Part shown: in pieces, positions 16,626 through 26,088 of the stretch
Numbering within the stretch: the stretch's first letter is position 1
Layout of the letters: each line of letters begins with the position of its first letter
NCBI GenBank assembly: GCA_964593155.1
Contig: CAZQHE010000004.1
Span: 1-64,000 of the forward strand
Reading direction: 5' to 3'
From: JAJRXK01 sp964593155
GTDB taxonomy: Bacteria; Krumholzibacteriota; Krumholzibacteriia; JAJRXK01
Length of the DNA stretch: 64,000 bases
Program-made: the position numbers and the translations under genes
The notes under the pieces: generated by a model
Databases searched by the model: none
What the model was told of the DNA's origin: nothing
Seen by the model: only the letters and a program-made list of their open reading frames with translations

Positions 16626-19600
16626 CTACATCATGCGCCGGTACTCTCCGCCCACGCGATACAGAGCGTGGGTGATCTGACCGAGCGTAGCCACCTTCAC
16701 CGTCTCCATCAACTCCTCGAAGAGGTTTCCGCTGTTGGTGGCGACCGTCTGCAGCCGCGCGAGGGCCTCGGCGCCGTCCTTCCGCCGGGCCCGCTGGAAG
16801 GACTGGGCCGCCGCGATCTGGCGGTGCTTCTCCTCGGCGCTCGACCGCACCAGGTCTCCCGTCTCCAGCGCGTTGTCCTGGCGGTTCGGATCGAGGAAGG
16901 TGTTCACCCCGACGATGGGCAGTTCGCCGGTGTGCTTGCGCGTCTCGTAGAGCAGGCTCTCCTCCTGGATCCGGCCGCGCTGGTACTGGGTCTCCATGGC
17001 TCCGAGCACGCCGCCGCGTTCGCTGATACGTTCGAACTCGCCGATCACGGCCTCCTCGACCATGTCCGTCAGTTGCTCGACGAAGTAGCTGCCCTGCAGC
17101 GGGTTCTCGTTCTTCGCCCACCCGAACTCGCGGGCGATGATCAGCTGGATCGCCATGGCCCGCCGCACGCTCTCCTCGGTGGGCGTGGTGATGGCCTCGT
17201 CGTAGGCGTTGGTGTGCAGGCTGTTGCAGTTGTCCTGCATGGCCAGCAGGGCCTGCAACGTGGTACGGATGTCGTTGAAGGCGATCTCACGGGCGTGCAG
17301 TGACCGGCCGCTGGTCTGGACGTGGTACTTGAGCTTCTGGCTGCGCTCGTTGCCCCCGTACATCTCGCGGATGGCCGTCGCCCAGATCCGCCGCGCCACG
17401 CGACCGATCACCGTGTACTCCGGGTCGAGCCCGTTGCTGAAGAAGAAGCTCAGGTTGGGCGCGACCTCGTCGATGTGCATGCCGCGGCTGAGATAGTACT
17501 CGACCAGCGTGAAGCCGTTCGAGAGCGTGAAGGCCAGCTGGCTGATGGGATTCGCTCCCGCCTCGGCGATGTGGTAGCCGCTGATCGACACGCTGTAGTA
17601 GTTGCGCACGCGGTGGTCGACGAAGTACTGCTGGATGTCGCCCATCATCTTCAGGGCGAAGTCCACCGAGAAGATGCAGGTGTTCTGGGCCTGATCCTCC
17701 TTGAGGATGTCGGCCTGGACGGTCCCGCGCACCGTGCTCAGTGNNNNNNNNNNGCTCAGTGTCCGTGCCTTGAGTTCTTCGTACACTCCGGGTGGGACGA
17801 CGTCCCGACCACTGATCCCGAGCAAACCGAGCCCCACTCCGTCGTTGCCCTTCGGCAGCTCGCCGTGGTAGCGCGGCGGCTCGAGACCCTGGTCGGTGTA
17901 CAGCGCGTCGCGCTTCGCCATCGCCTCGTCGAGCTTCCCGTTCTCGATCAACCAGCGCTCGCAGGCCTGGTCGATGGCGGTGTTCATGTACATGGCGAGG
18001 ATGATCGGCGCCGGACCGTTGATGGTCATCGACACGCTGGTCATGGGATCGCTCAGATCGAAGCCGCTGTAGAGCTTCTTCATGTCGTCCACCGAGCAGA
18101 TCGACACGCCGCTCTCGCCCACCTTCCCGTAGATGTCGGGGCGTTCGGCGGGGTCCTCGCCGTAGAGCGTGACCGAGTCGAAGGCCGTACTCAGACGCTT
18201 GGCCGGATCGTCGAGACACAGGTAGTGGAAGCGGCGGTTCGTGCGCTCGGGCGGCCCCTCGCCGGCGAACTGCCGCTTCGGGTCCTCCGTGGTGCGCTTG
18301 AAGGGAAAGACACCGCCGGTGAAGGGCCAACGACCGGGAACGTTCTCCTCGCGCAGGAAGCGCACGAGCTCGCCGTGGTCCTCCGTGCGCGGCAGGGCCA
18401 CGCGCGGGACCTTCGTACCGCTGAGCGACGTGGTCGACAGATCGTTGCGGATCTCCTTGTCGCGGATCTTCACCACGAGTTCGTCGCCCGAGTACTGCTC
18501 GCGCAATCGGGGCCAGTCCTCGAGCTGCCGGCGAACGTCGTCGTCGAGTTCCTGCTCGACGGCTTCGAGCCGCTGCTGCAGCGAGTCGCGCGCCGGATCG
18601 TCGGCGGGAAGTTCGTCGAGCGCGGCGCGCAGGTGCTGCACCCGACGCGCGACGTCGCTCTGGCGGTCGGTCTTCTGCTTGCGACGATGGACCGACTCGG
18701 CGATCTCGGCCAGGTAGGCGGTCCGGCGCGGCGGGACGATCTGGTCGCGGACGTCGGTCACCTGCAGACGCGGGACCTCGAGCGTGCTCTTCCAGTCGAC
18801 GCCGGTCGCGGCGGCGATCTTCTCGATCATCGCGGCGTACAGCGCGTTCACGCCCTCGTCGTTGAAGCGCGAGGCCATGGTGCCGTAGATCGGCAGGTCC
18901 TCGTTCGCGGTCATCGGGTCGATGTCGTTCTCGCGCTTGTACTGCTTGCAGACGTCGCGGAAGGCGTCGGCACTACCACGGCGGTCGAACTTGTTCACGG
19001 CGACGAGCTGGGCCAGCTCGAGCATCTCGATCTTCTCGAGCTGACTGGCCGCTCCGAACTCGCTGGTCATCACGTACATGGGGACGTCGCACACGTCGAC
19101 GATACCGGCGTCGCTCTGGCCGATGCCGCTGGTCTCCACGATCACCAGGTCGTAGCCGGCGGCCTTCGCCACCTCGATCGCGTCCTGGATCGCCGCGCTC
19201 AGCTCGCCGCGGTGTTCCCGCGTGGCCAGGCTGCGCATGAAGGCGCGCTCGTGGTGGACGGCGTTCATGCGCAGGCGATCGCCCAGCAGGGCGCCGCCGG
19301 TGCGGCGCTTGGAGGGATCGACCGACAGCACGGCCACCGTCTTGTCTTCGAAGTCGCGCAGGAACCGACGGACGAGCTCGTCGGTCAGGCAGCTCTTGCC
19401 CGCTCCGCCGGTGCCGGTGATGCCCAGGACGGGCTGGGTCGAGGACCGGGGCAGTCGGCGCAGGCGCTCGAGCGCCGCCCCGAACTCGGATCGATGTCCA
19501 TCCGTCTTCTCCGCCAGGGTGATCGTGCGCGCGACCGCGATCCAGCGGCCCGCCACGTCGCCCGGCTCCACCGCCTCCGGCTTCGGGGAAGCGAAGTCGC

Positions 19601-20060
19601 TGCGCGAGATCATGTGCCCGATGATCCCCTCGAGACCCATGCGCCGTCCGTCGTCGGGGCTGTAGATCTTCTCGATGCCGTAGTCCTCGAGCTCGCGGAT
19701 CTCCTCGGGAACGATCACCCCGCCCCCGCCGCCGAACAGCCGGACGTGCGGGGCGCCCTTCTGCTCGAGCAGGTCCTTCATGTACTGGAAGTACTCGACG
19801 TGGCCGCCCTGGTAGCTGCTCACCGCGATGCCCTGGGCGTCCTCCTGCAGGGCCGCGTCGACGACCTCCTCGGCGCTGCGATTGTGACCGAGGTGGACGA
19901 CCTCGGCACCCCCGCGCTGCAGCAGCCGCCGGAAGATGTTGATGGCCGCGTCGTGACCGTCGAAGAGACTGGCCGCGGTCACGAAGCGCACGGGGTGGGT
20001 CGGGCGGTAGTCGGCGTAGGTCTGGGCGGTGGCGCCGGCTGCGGCGAGATCCTCACTCAT
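16626..20060 (-). CDS. icmF: Fused acyl-CoA mutase (isobutyryl-CoA mutase-like, IcmF), with an assembly gap
   Basis: One polypeptide carries three modules in IcmF order. Residues about 1-160 are a B12-binding domain (FDGHDAAINI, GGGGG loop). Residues about 190-450 are a MeaI/ArgK-type G-protein chaperone with GTGGAGKS, ETSGIGQSD and NKFD. The remainder is a methylmalonyl-CoA-mutase-type TIM barrel (GTVQADILKED, YHIAEAGANP). It should rearrange a branched acyl-CoA (isobutyryl/butyryl or isovaleryl/pivalyl) using adenosylcobalamin, with built-in GTP-driven cofactor repair. Length is 1144 residues as given, 1138 if the artificial gap is closed. ATG at 20060 is chosen because it begins the B12 domain and follows AAGGGA. 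Exact substrate cannot be assigned by eye. Confidence 0.93.
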   Translation of the reverse strand: MSEDLAAAGATAQTYADYRPTHPVRFVTAASLFDGHDAAINIFRRLLQRGGAEVVHLGHNRSAEEVVDAALQEDAQGIAVSSYQGGHVEYFQYMKDLLEQKGAPHVRLFGGGGGVIVPEEIRELEDYGIEKIYSPDDGRRMGLEGIIGHMISRSDFASPKPEAVEPGDVAGRWIAVARTITLAEKTDGHRSEFGAALERLRRLPRSSTQPVLGITGTGGAGKSCLTDELVRRFLRDFEDKTVAVLSVDPSKRRTGGALLGDRLRMNAVHHERAFMRSLATREHRGELSAAIQDAIEVAKAAGYDLVIVETSGIGQSDAGIVDVCDVPMYVMTSEFGAASQLEKIEMLELAQLVAVNKFDRRGSADAFRDVCKQYKRENDIDPMTANEDLPIYGTMASRFNDEGVNALYAAMIEKIAAATGVDWKSTLEVPRLQVTDVRDQIVPPRRTAYLAEIAESVHRRKQKTDRQSDVARRVQHLRAALDELPADDPARDSLQQRLEAVEQELDDDVRRQLEDWPRLREQYSGDELVVKIRDKEIRNDLSTTSLSGTKVPRVALPRTEDHGELVRFLREENVPGRWPFTGGVFPFKRTTEDPKRQFAGEGPPERTNRRFHYLCLDDPAKRLSTAFDSVTLYGEDPAERPDIYGKVGESGVSICSVDDMKKLYSGFDLSDPMTSVSMTINGPAPIILAMYMNTAIDQACERWLIENGKLDEAMAKRDALYTDQGLEPPRYHGELPKGNDGVGLGLLGISGRDVVPPGVYEELKARTLSXXXXLSTVRGTVQADILKEDQAQNTCIFSVDFALKMMGDIQQYFVDHRVRNYYSVSISGYHIAEAGANPISQLAFTLSNGFTLVEYYLSRGMHIDEVAPNLSFFFSNGLDPEYTVIGRVARRIWATAIREMYGGNERSQKLKYHVQTSGRSLHAREIAFNDIRTTLQALLAMQDNCNSLHTNAYDEAITTPTEESVRRAMAIQLIIAREFGWAKNENPLQGSYFVEQLTDMVEEAVIGEFERISERGGVLGAMETQYQRGRIQEESLLYETRKHTGELPIVGVNTFLDPNRQDNALETGDLVRSSAEEKHRQIAAAQSFQRARRKDGAEALARLQTVATNSGNLFEELMETVKVATLGQITHALYRVGGEYRRMM
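17744..17753. other. Ten-N scaffold gap inside icmF
   Basis: Ten Ns are flanked on both sides by the same eight bases GCTCAGTG (17736-17743 and 17754-17761). The flanks look like overlapping contig ends joined with a placeholder. Deleting the Ns plus one copy (18 nt) keeps frame and restores the expected mutase sequence ARTLSTVRGTVQ. Confidence 0.9.
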
Positions 20061-20111
20061 CCGGGCAATCCCTTGTGCAGGAGTCAGTTGCAGGTTCGGA
20101 GCAACCATTCC

Positions 20112-20140
20112 AATAAAGGCCCCCGGCGCCACACCGGCAA
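20112..20140 (-). promoter_or_regulatory. Candidate promoter of icmF
   Basis: On the minus strand TTGCCG (20140-20135), 17 nt, TTTATT (20117-20112). Transcription would start near 20105, about 45 nt before the ATG. The boxes overlap the mutY terminator stem and T-tract. Confidence 0.45.
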
Positions 20141-20146
20141 CCGGGG
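20112..20146 (-). terminator. Possible terminator after mutY
   Basis: On the minus strand CCCCGG (20146-20141) pairs with CCGGGG (20126-20121), with further pairing possible inside, followed by GCCTTTATT. It begins directly after the mutY stop. Confidence 0.4.
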
Positions 20147-21274
<1,128 letters not shown>

Positions 21275-21281
21275 CGCGGGG

Positions 21282-21327
21282 ACAGTACAAGATTGTGATC
21301 CGTCCGAGCAACGCTCCGAGCAACGCT
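21282..21327 (-). promoter_or_regulatory. Candidate mutY promoter and tandem 12-nt repeat
   Basis: TCCGAGCAACGC occurs twice in tandem (21303-21314, 21315-21326). On the minus strand one copy supplies TTGCTC (21311-21306), which is 18 nt from TACTGT (21287-21282). Transcription would start at or next to the mutY ATG. The repeats also lie 20-45 nt upstream of the divergent acyl-CoA synthetase start, so a shared regulator could bind here; this is speculative. Confidence 0.35.
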
Positions 21328-21346
21328 GCGCACGAGGGAGTTTCCC

Positions 21347-23137
21347 ATGGAATTCACCACCTTGACCCAGCTGTACCGGGACGCCGTGTCGAACCGGCCG
21401 CGGTCGGACATGTTCCGGTACAAGCGGGACGGCCGGTGGGTGAGCGTGTCCACCGAGGACTTCGACCGTGCCGTCGGCGAGTGCGCCGCTGCCCTGCTCG
21501 TCCACGGGGTCGAGCCCGGAGACCGCATCGCCCTGCTGAGCGAGAACCGCCTGGAGTGGGCGATGACCGATCTCGTGGCCCAGCGGATCGGCGCGATCCT
21601 GGTTCCGGTGTATCCCACCCTGCTCGCACCGCAGATCGAGTACATCCTCGGTGACTGCGAGCCCGTGGCCGTGTTCTGCTCGACGGCGCAGCAGGTCGCC
21701 AAGCTCGACGGGATCGAGAGCTCGGTCCCCTCGATCCGCCTCGTCGTCTCCTTCGAGCCGGCCGACCGGGCCAACGGTCTCACCCTCGAGCGTCTGCGCG
21801 ACCTCGGCCGTCGGAACGTCGAGTCGCGGAGCGAGGAGATCGACACGCGCTCCGACGCCGTCGAACCCGACGACGTCGCCACCATCATCTACACGAGTGG
21901 GACGACGGGGCCGCCGAAGGGCGTGATGCTCACCCACGGCAACATCGTGGGCAACGTGAACGCGGCGCTGCAGGTCCTCGACGTGACGCCGGCCGACGTG
22001 TGCCTGTCGTTCCTGCCGCTGTCGCACATCCTCGAGCGGATGGCCGGCCACTACCTGATGATCGGAGCCGGGGCTTCGATCAACTACGCCGAGTCGATCG
22101 AGACCGTCGCCGCCGACATGGGTGAGGTCCGGCCCACGCTCATGGTTTCGGTGCCCCGGCTGTACGAGAAGATCTACGCCCGGGTCATCGAGAACGCGAA
22201 CGCCGGAGGCGCGCTCAAGCGTCGAATCTTCGAGTGGGCGCGGCGCATCGGCAGCGAGTACACCGATGCCCACGTCGAGGGACGTCCGGTTCCCGCACCG
22301 ATCGAGTTCCAGCGCCGCATCGGCGACGCGCTGGTGTTCAAGAAGCTGCGTGGACGTACCGGCGGCCGACTGCGCTTCTTCGTGTCGGGCGGAGCTCCGC
22401 TCGCCAAGGAGATCGCCGAGTTCTTCTACTCGGCCGGTCTGCCGATCCTCGAGGGCTACGGACTCACCGAGACCTCACCCGTGATCTCGGTGAACACCTT
22501 CGAGAAGTTCCGTCCGGGCAGCGTGGGCCCGCCCCTGCCAGGCGTCGACGTGAAGATCGCCGACGACGGTGAGATCCTCACCCGGAGCCCCTACGTGATG
22601 AAGGGCTACTGGAAGCACGACGAGGCCACGGCCGAGACCATCGTCGACGGATGGCTGCACACCGGCGACATCGGCCACGTCGACGACGACGGCTTCCTGT
22701 TCATCACCGATCGCAAGAAGGACATCATCGTCACCGCGGGCGGCAAGAACGTCGCGCCCCAGCCGATCGAGAACGAGCTGAAGCTCGACAAGCACGTGGC
22801 CGAGGCCGTGGTGATCGGCGATCGTCGCCGTTACCTGGTGGCGCTGCTGGTTCCGAACTTCGAGGCCCTCGAGGCGACGGCTGCCGACCTCGGCCTCGAC
22901 GTGTCCGACCACGGCGCCCTGGTGAACCACGCCGAGGTCCAGCGGATCTACGCCGACGTCGTGCACAGGGTGAACCAGCGCCTGGCGAGCTTCGAACAGC
23001 TCAAGACCTTCCGCCTGCTCGACCACGAGTTCACGCAGGACGACGGCCAGCTGACGCCGAGCATGAAGGTGAAGCGCAAGGTCGTGTCGGAACGCTACGC
23101 CGACGTCATCGAGTCCATGTACGAGGAAGGGAGCTGA
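21347..23137 (+). CDS. fadD: Long-chain acyl-CoA synthetase (AMP-forming)
   Basis: A 596-residue ANL-superfamily ligase that activates fatty acids to acyl-CoA via an acyl-AMP. The P-loop is IIYTSGTTGPPKGVMLTH near residue 185. Next come GYGLTETSPVIS near 370, TGDIGHVDDDG near 440 and the hinge DRKKDIIVTAGGKNVAP near 460. No membrane segment is seen; it probably acts at the inner face of the membrane. ATG at 21347 follows GAGGGAG. It converges on a lipase lipoprotein and the FadL porin just downstream, so the three may handle imported lipids together. Chain-length preference is unknown. Confidence 0.93.
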   Translation: MEFTTLTQLYRDAVSNRPRSDMFRYKRDGRWVSVSTEDFDRAVGECAAALLVHGVEPGDRIALLSENRLEWAMTDLVAQRIGAILVPVYPTLLAPQIEYILGDCEPVAVFCSTAQQVAKLDGIESSVPSIRLVVSFEPADRANGLTLERLRDLGRRNVESRSEEIDTRSDAVEPDDVATIIYTSGTTGPPKGVMLTHGNIVGNVNAALQVLDVTPADVCLSFLPLSHILERMAGHYLMIGAGASINYAESIETVAADMGEVRPTLMVSVPRLYEKIYARVIENANAGGALKRRIFEWARRIGSEYTDAHVEGRPVPAPIEFQRRIGDALVFKKLRGRTGGRLRFFVSGGAPLAKEIAEFFYSAGLPILEGYGLTETSPVISVNTFEKFRPGSVGPPLPGVDVKIADDGEILTRSPYVMKGYWKHDEATAETIVDGWLHTGDIGHVDDDGFLFITDRKKDIIVTAGGKNVAPQPIENELKLDKHVAEAVVIGDRRRYLVALLVPNFEALEATAADLGLDVSDHGALVNHAEVQRIYADVVHRVNQRLASFEQLKTFRLLDHEFTQDDGQLTPSMKVKRKVVSERYADVIESMYEEGS

Positions 23138-23154
23138 CCGGCCGGTCAGCTCCC
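23129..23154. terminator. 26-nt perfect palindrome over the fadD stop codon
   Basis: GGGAGCTGACCGG is followed directly by its exact reverse complement, so the 26 bases form a perfect palindrome containing the TGA stop (23135-23137). It can fold the same way in transcripts from either side and lies between two convergent genes, so it probably acts as a bidirectional terminator. T-tracts are lacking. Confidence 0.6.
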
Positions 23155-23185
23155 CTCGCTCGGATCCAGTCGTCGAGCTCCGCGG

Positions 23186-24634
23186 TCAGGGCGAGCCGAC
23201 CGGTGCCGCGCGTCGGGCCATCGCCCGGAACACGTCGTCGGCCGGGCTCTCGGGCAACACCGCACGCCTCGACGCCCCGCCGAACTCCTCGAAGCCGATC
23301 GTGTTCTCCACGGCCGACTCGTCGACCTGCGGATACTGCGTCCCGTAGGTGGCGTTCAACGCATCGATCACGGCGTTGGCGACCCGCGCGTGGCCCTTCT
23401 CCGCCGGGTGCACGCCGTCGAGGCTGAACACGGTACTCGTGTTCTGCACGATCCCCACGTCGGGAACGGGCACCAGCGGGAACGCCCGGTTCAGCGGCTG
23501 GGCCGTGGGATCGGGCGACAGGTCCGACAGCAGCGTGTTCACGTCGACCAGGGCCCACCCGCGACCGGGCTCCTGGACGGCTGCGGCGAGATGATCGTTG
23601 AAGCCCGCGACCGTGTCCTGCAGCAGTGCGACCTCGGCCTGGGTCAACGTGAGGCTGGACGGCAACGACTCCGGGGTCGGCGTCGCGCCGGCGACGTAGT
23701 CGAGATCGATCGAACCGTCGGGTTCGAAGAGCAACGTCTGGGCCGGCAGCAGCACGTAGACCACGTCGTCCTCGTCGGTGTTCAGCGCGGCCGGCGACAG
23801 CGACTCCTGCGCCAACGACGCCGCGATCGACGTCACGAAGGGAATCACCGTGATGTCGGGGATGTTGAGCACCGCGGTCTGCGGCACACCCAGGGCATCG
23901 AGCCGCCCGAAGATCGCGTCGATCAGACCGCCGTACGCGCTCACCGGCGTGATGTTCTCCCCGAGCACCGGATCACCGCTCAGCCCCCCGATCAGCACGT
24001 CGTTCGAGCCGATCCAGAACAGCAGGACGCCGGTCTGCGGCAGACCGTTCTCGATCAGCGCCTCGAGCTGGTCGAGCTGCGTGGTGTCGCCCGGAGGCAG
24101 AGCCGCGTTGCGCAGGATCACGTCGTAGAAGACGTTGCCCGGTCGGACCGAGTTCGTCGAGGACGTGGCCTCCACCAGGTCCGACGTGAAAGCGCCCGGA
24201 ACCCCCATGTTGTCGTACGGACCGGGCAGTGCCGACGCCAGCAGGAGACCCTGGACGACCGCCAGGGGATTGCCCGCCGGCAGGTCGCGGTAGGCCAGCT
24301 GCCCCTGCGGGGTCACGTAGGCCATTCCGCGGGGCGCACCGGTCTCCGGATCGGGCGAGCCGGCCAGCCCCGGGAAGTCGACCAGGGGCATGGTCATGTC
24401 GCGTCCGGTGACCTGGCGGGCAACGAGGTTCGCGTAGCTCGCCTGCTGACCCGGCGCGATCAGCCCGTCGTTCAGGAAACCCGCGGTGAGGCTGTTGCCG
24501 ATCGCGGCGACCCGCGCGGGTGGGATCTGGCCCGCCACGCGCGGTGGCGCCGAGGGGTCGTCGGGAGCACAACCCGCCAGGGCCAGCAGGCCCACGGCGA
24601 GGACGGGGACGAAGCGGTCCATTCGAATACGCAC
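23186..24634 (-). CDS. SGNH/GDSL-type hydrolase lipoprotein
   Basis: A 482-residue esterase/lipase-like lipoprotein. The signal sequence ends in the lipobox LAGC near residue 24. Block I is GNSLTAGF with the nucleophile Ser, an Asn-containing GSND sits in mid-protein (block III) and the catalytic pair is in DGVHP near the C-terminus. It should hydrolyse acyl esters at the cell envelope. The GTG at 24634 is preferred over the ATG 12 nt later because GGGGAGG lies 8 nt upstream. It starts 14 nt after the FadL-type gene stop, so the pair form an operon: release of fatty acids outside and uptake through the porin. Confidence 0.88.
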   Translation of the reverse strand: MRIRMDRFVPVLAVGLLALAGCAPDDPSAPPRVAGQIPPARVAAIGNSLTAGFLNDGLIAPGQQASYANLVARQVTGRDMTMPLVDFPGLAGSPDPETGAPRGMAYVTPQGQLAYRDLPAGNPLAVVQGLLLASALPGPYDNMGVPGAFTSDLVEATSSTNSVRPGNVFYDVILRNAALPPGDTTQLDQLEALIENGLPQTGVLLFWIGSNDVLIGGLSGDPVLGENITPVSAYGGLIDAIFGRLDALGVPQTAVLNIPDITVIPFVTSIAASLAQESLSPAALNTDEDDVVYVLLPAQTLLFEPDGSIDLDYVAGATPTPESLPSSLTLTQAEVALLQDTVAGFNDHLAAAVQEPGRGWALVDVNTLLSDLSPDPTAQPLNRAFPLVPVPDVGIVQNTSTVFSLDGVHPAEKGHARVANAVIDALNATYGTQYPQVDESAVENTIGFEEFGGASRRAVLPESPADDVFRAMARRAAPVGSP

Positions 24635-24648
24635 GGTCGTGTCCTCCC

Positions 24649-25911
24649 CTAGAAGTTCCGGCTGAAGCCGACGGTCGGGATGTGGGCGATCGAGCGGAAG
24701 GCTCCGTCGAAGCCGTCGGGGTTCTGTCCCACCCCGTTGATCAGCGTGTCGCGCTCGAGGAAGTCGACGAGCATGTAGGCCAGCGTCCATTCGCCGCCCC
24801 AACCGCGGTGACTGATGCCCAGGCTGTAGTCGCGACGATCGGCGTCGGGCAACAGCGCCGAGATGCTCTCGACCGGCTGCGGCGTCTGGTCGTACACGAA
24901 GCCGCCGAGCAGACGCGTGGCGTCGCTCCACATGTACTCGACACCGAAGCGCCACTGCTCACCGTCGTCGTAGTTCTCCTCGAGCACGGTGTCGAAGCTC
25001 GGGTCGTCGAAGCTCAGCTCGACCACGTCGAACACGCTCCAGTCGAACCACACGAAGTCGAACATCAGGGCGAGCTTCTCGGTGGCCATGAAGCGGAAAC
25101 CGGCCGAGAGGATCGATGGGTAGTCGAGATCCCCCGAGACCTTCAAGGCGCGATCCGAGCCGAGGCTGGCGCTCCGGAACGCGAGGTCGGCGTCCTGGTC
25201 GTCGAACGAGTTCGTCACCCCACCCTTGAAGTTCAGGCCCAGGCTGAACTTGTCGTTCGGACGCACCATCACGGCGAAGGCCGGCCCGAAGGACACGCCG
25301 CTCCAGCCCGACAACTCGAAGTCGGCGAGGTTCTGCGACAGGTCGGTGCCTCCGGTCACGATCCGCTCGAGCGTGAGGTGGGTGACCACGGCGTGGCCAC
25401 CCGCCGACACCGCGAAGCTCGGCGCGGGACGCCAGGTGACCATGGGGCTCATGTAGATCCCCTGGATCTGCGAGTTGGTGGCGAGCGGGCGCCCGGCGAA
25501 GTCGTCGGGGTCGGCCCACTCGACGCCGAGGCCGAAGGGCGTGAACACGCCGAAGCCGAAGGCCCATTCCTCGCTCGGGTGGTACGAGGCGTAGATCCCA
25601 CCCGGCGTGAAGACCGCGTCCTCGGTCTCGGCCGTGTCGGCCCCGGGGTAGCCGGTCACACCGGGAGACCGCTCGTACTTCGACTTCGGCAGGATGAACG
25701 AGACGTTCACGCTCGTGTGCCAGCCCTCGTCCAGCCACGCCAGTCCGGCGGGATTGTAGAACAGCGCCGAGCCGTCGTCGGCGGTCGCGGTGAAGGCACC
25801 GCCGAGGGCCGTCGCCCGCGCGCCCATCTCGTAGACGTTGAAGCCCCCGGCGCGCGCTTCGCCGGCGACCACGCACGCCGCGAGCGCGGCGACCCAGATG
25901 CACTTCTTCAC
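24649..25911 (-). CDS. FadL/OmpP1/TodX family outer-membrane transporter
   Basis: A 420-residue beta-barrel for hydrophobic solutes. A signal peptide (KKCIWVAALAACVV, cut after ARA) leads into GGFNVYEMGARATALGGAFTA and the family hallmark FYNPAGLA near residue 57. The rest is beta-barrel with a terminal aromatic (GFSRNF). In the family such proteins admit long-chain fatty acids or aromatic hydrocarbons. The GTG at 25911 is supported by GGAGG 6 nt upstream. Downstream lie the GDSL lipoprotein and, convergent, an acyl-CoA synthetase, so a fatty-acid cargo is likely here by context. Confidence 0.92.
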   Translation of the reverse strand: MKKCIWVAALAACVVAGEARAGGFNVYEMGARATALGGAFTATADDGSALFYNPAGLAWLDEGWHTSVNVSFILPKSKYERSPGVTGYPGADTAETEDAVFTPGGIYASYHPSEEWAFGFGVFTPFGLGVEWADPDDFAGRPLATNSQIQGIYMSPMVTWRPAPSFAVSAGGHAVVTHLTLERIVTGGTDLSQNLADFELSGWSGVSFGPAFAVMVRPNDKFSLGLNFKGGVTNSFDDQDADLAFRSASLGSDRALKVSGDLDYPSILSAGFRFMATEKLALMFDFVWFDWSVFDVVELSFDDPSFDTVLEENYDDGEQWRFGVEYMWSDATRLLGGFVYDQTPQPVESISALLPDADRRDYSLGISHRGWGGEWTLAYMLVDFLERDTLINGVGQNPDGFDGAFRSIAHIPTVGFSRNF

Positions 25912-25988
25912 GTCGACCTCCAGGAGTGCACGTACGCGGGCCGGTCCTCGTGACCGCGGCCCGGGAGTGAAGTGATCATGAAGGATCA

Positions 25989-26047
25989 GGGGTACCACGC
26001 GCGCGGCGCCAGGACAAGGCAAGATCCGGACGTTCGGTGGACCGAAC
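25989..26047 (-). promoter_or_regulatory. Candidate fadL-type promoter and 16-nt palindrome in a divergent intergenic region
   Basis: GTTCGGT-GG-ACCGAAC (26032-26047) is an inverted repeat with perfect 7-nt arms. On the minus strand TTGTCC (26017-26012), 17 nt, TACCCC (25994-25989) forms a weak promoter for the porin gene. The palindrome is centred about 58 nt upstream of the predicted start, a position typical of activators. It also lies 42 nt before the divergent MFS start. TetR-type or LuxR-type binding is speculation. Confidence 0.4.
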
Positions 26048-26088
26048 ACGTGCTTGGAGTCGGGGACGAGGAGTGCGATGCTGCACGG

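Noticed and set aside
16626..20060. True in-frame deletion or frameshift in icmF at the N run
   Set aside because: Frame is kept on both sides and the duplicated 8-mer explains the gap; the conserved sequence is restored when the duplicate is removed.
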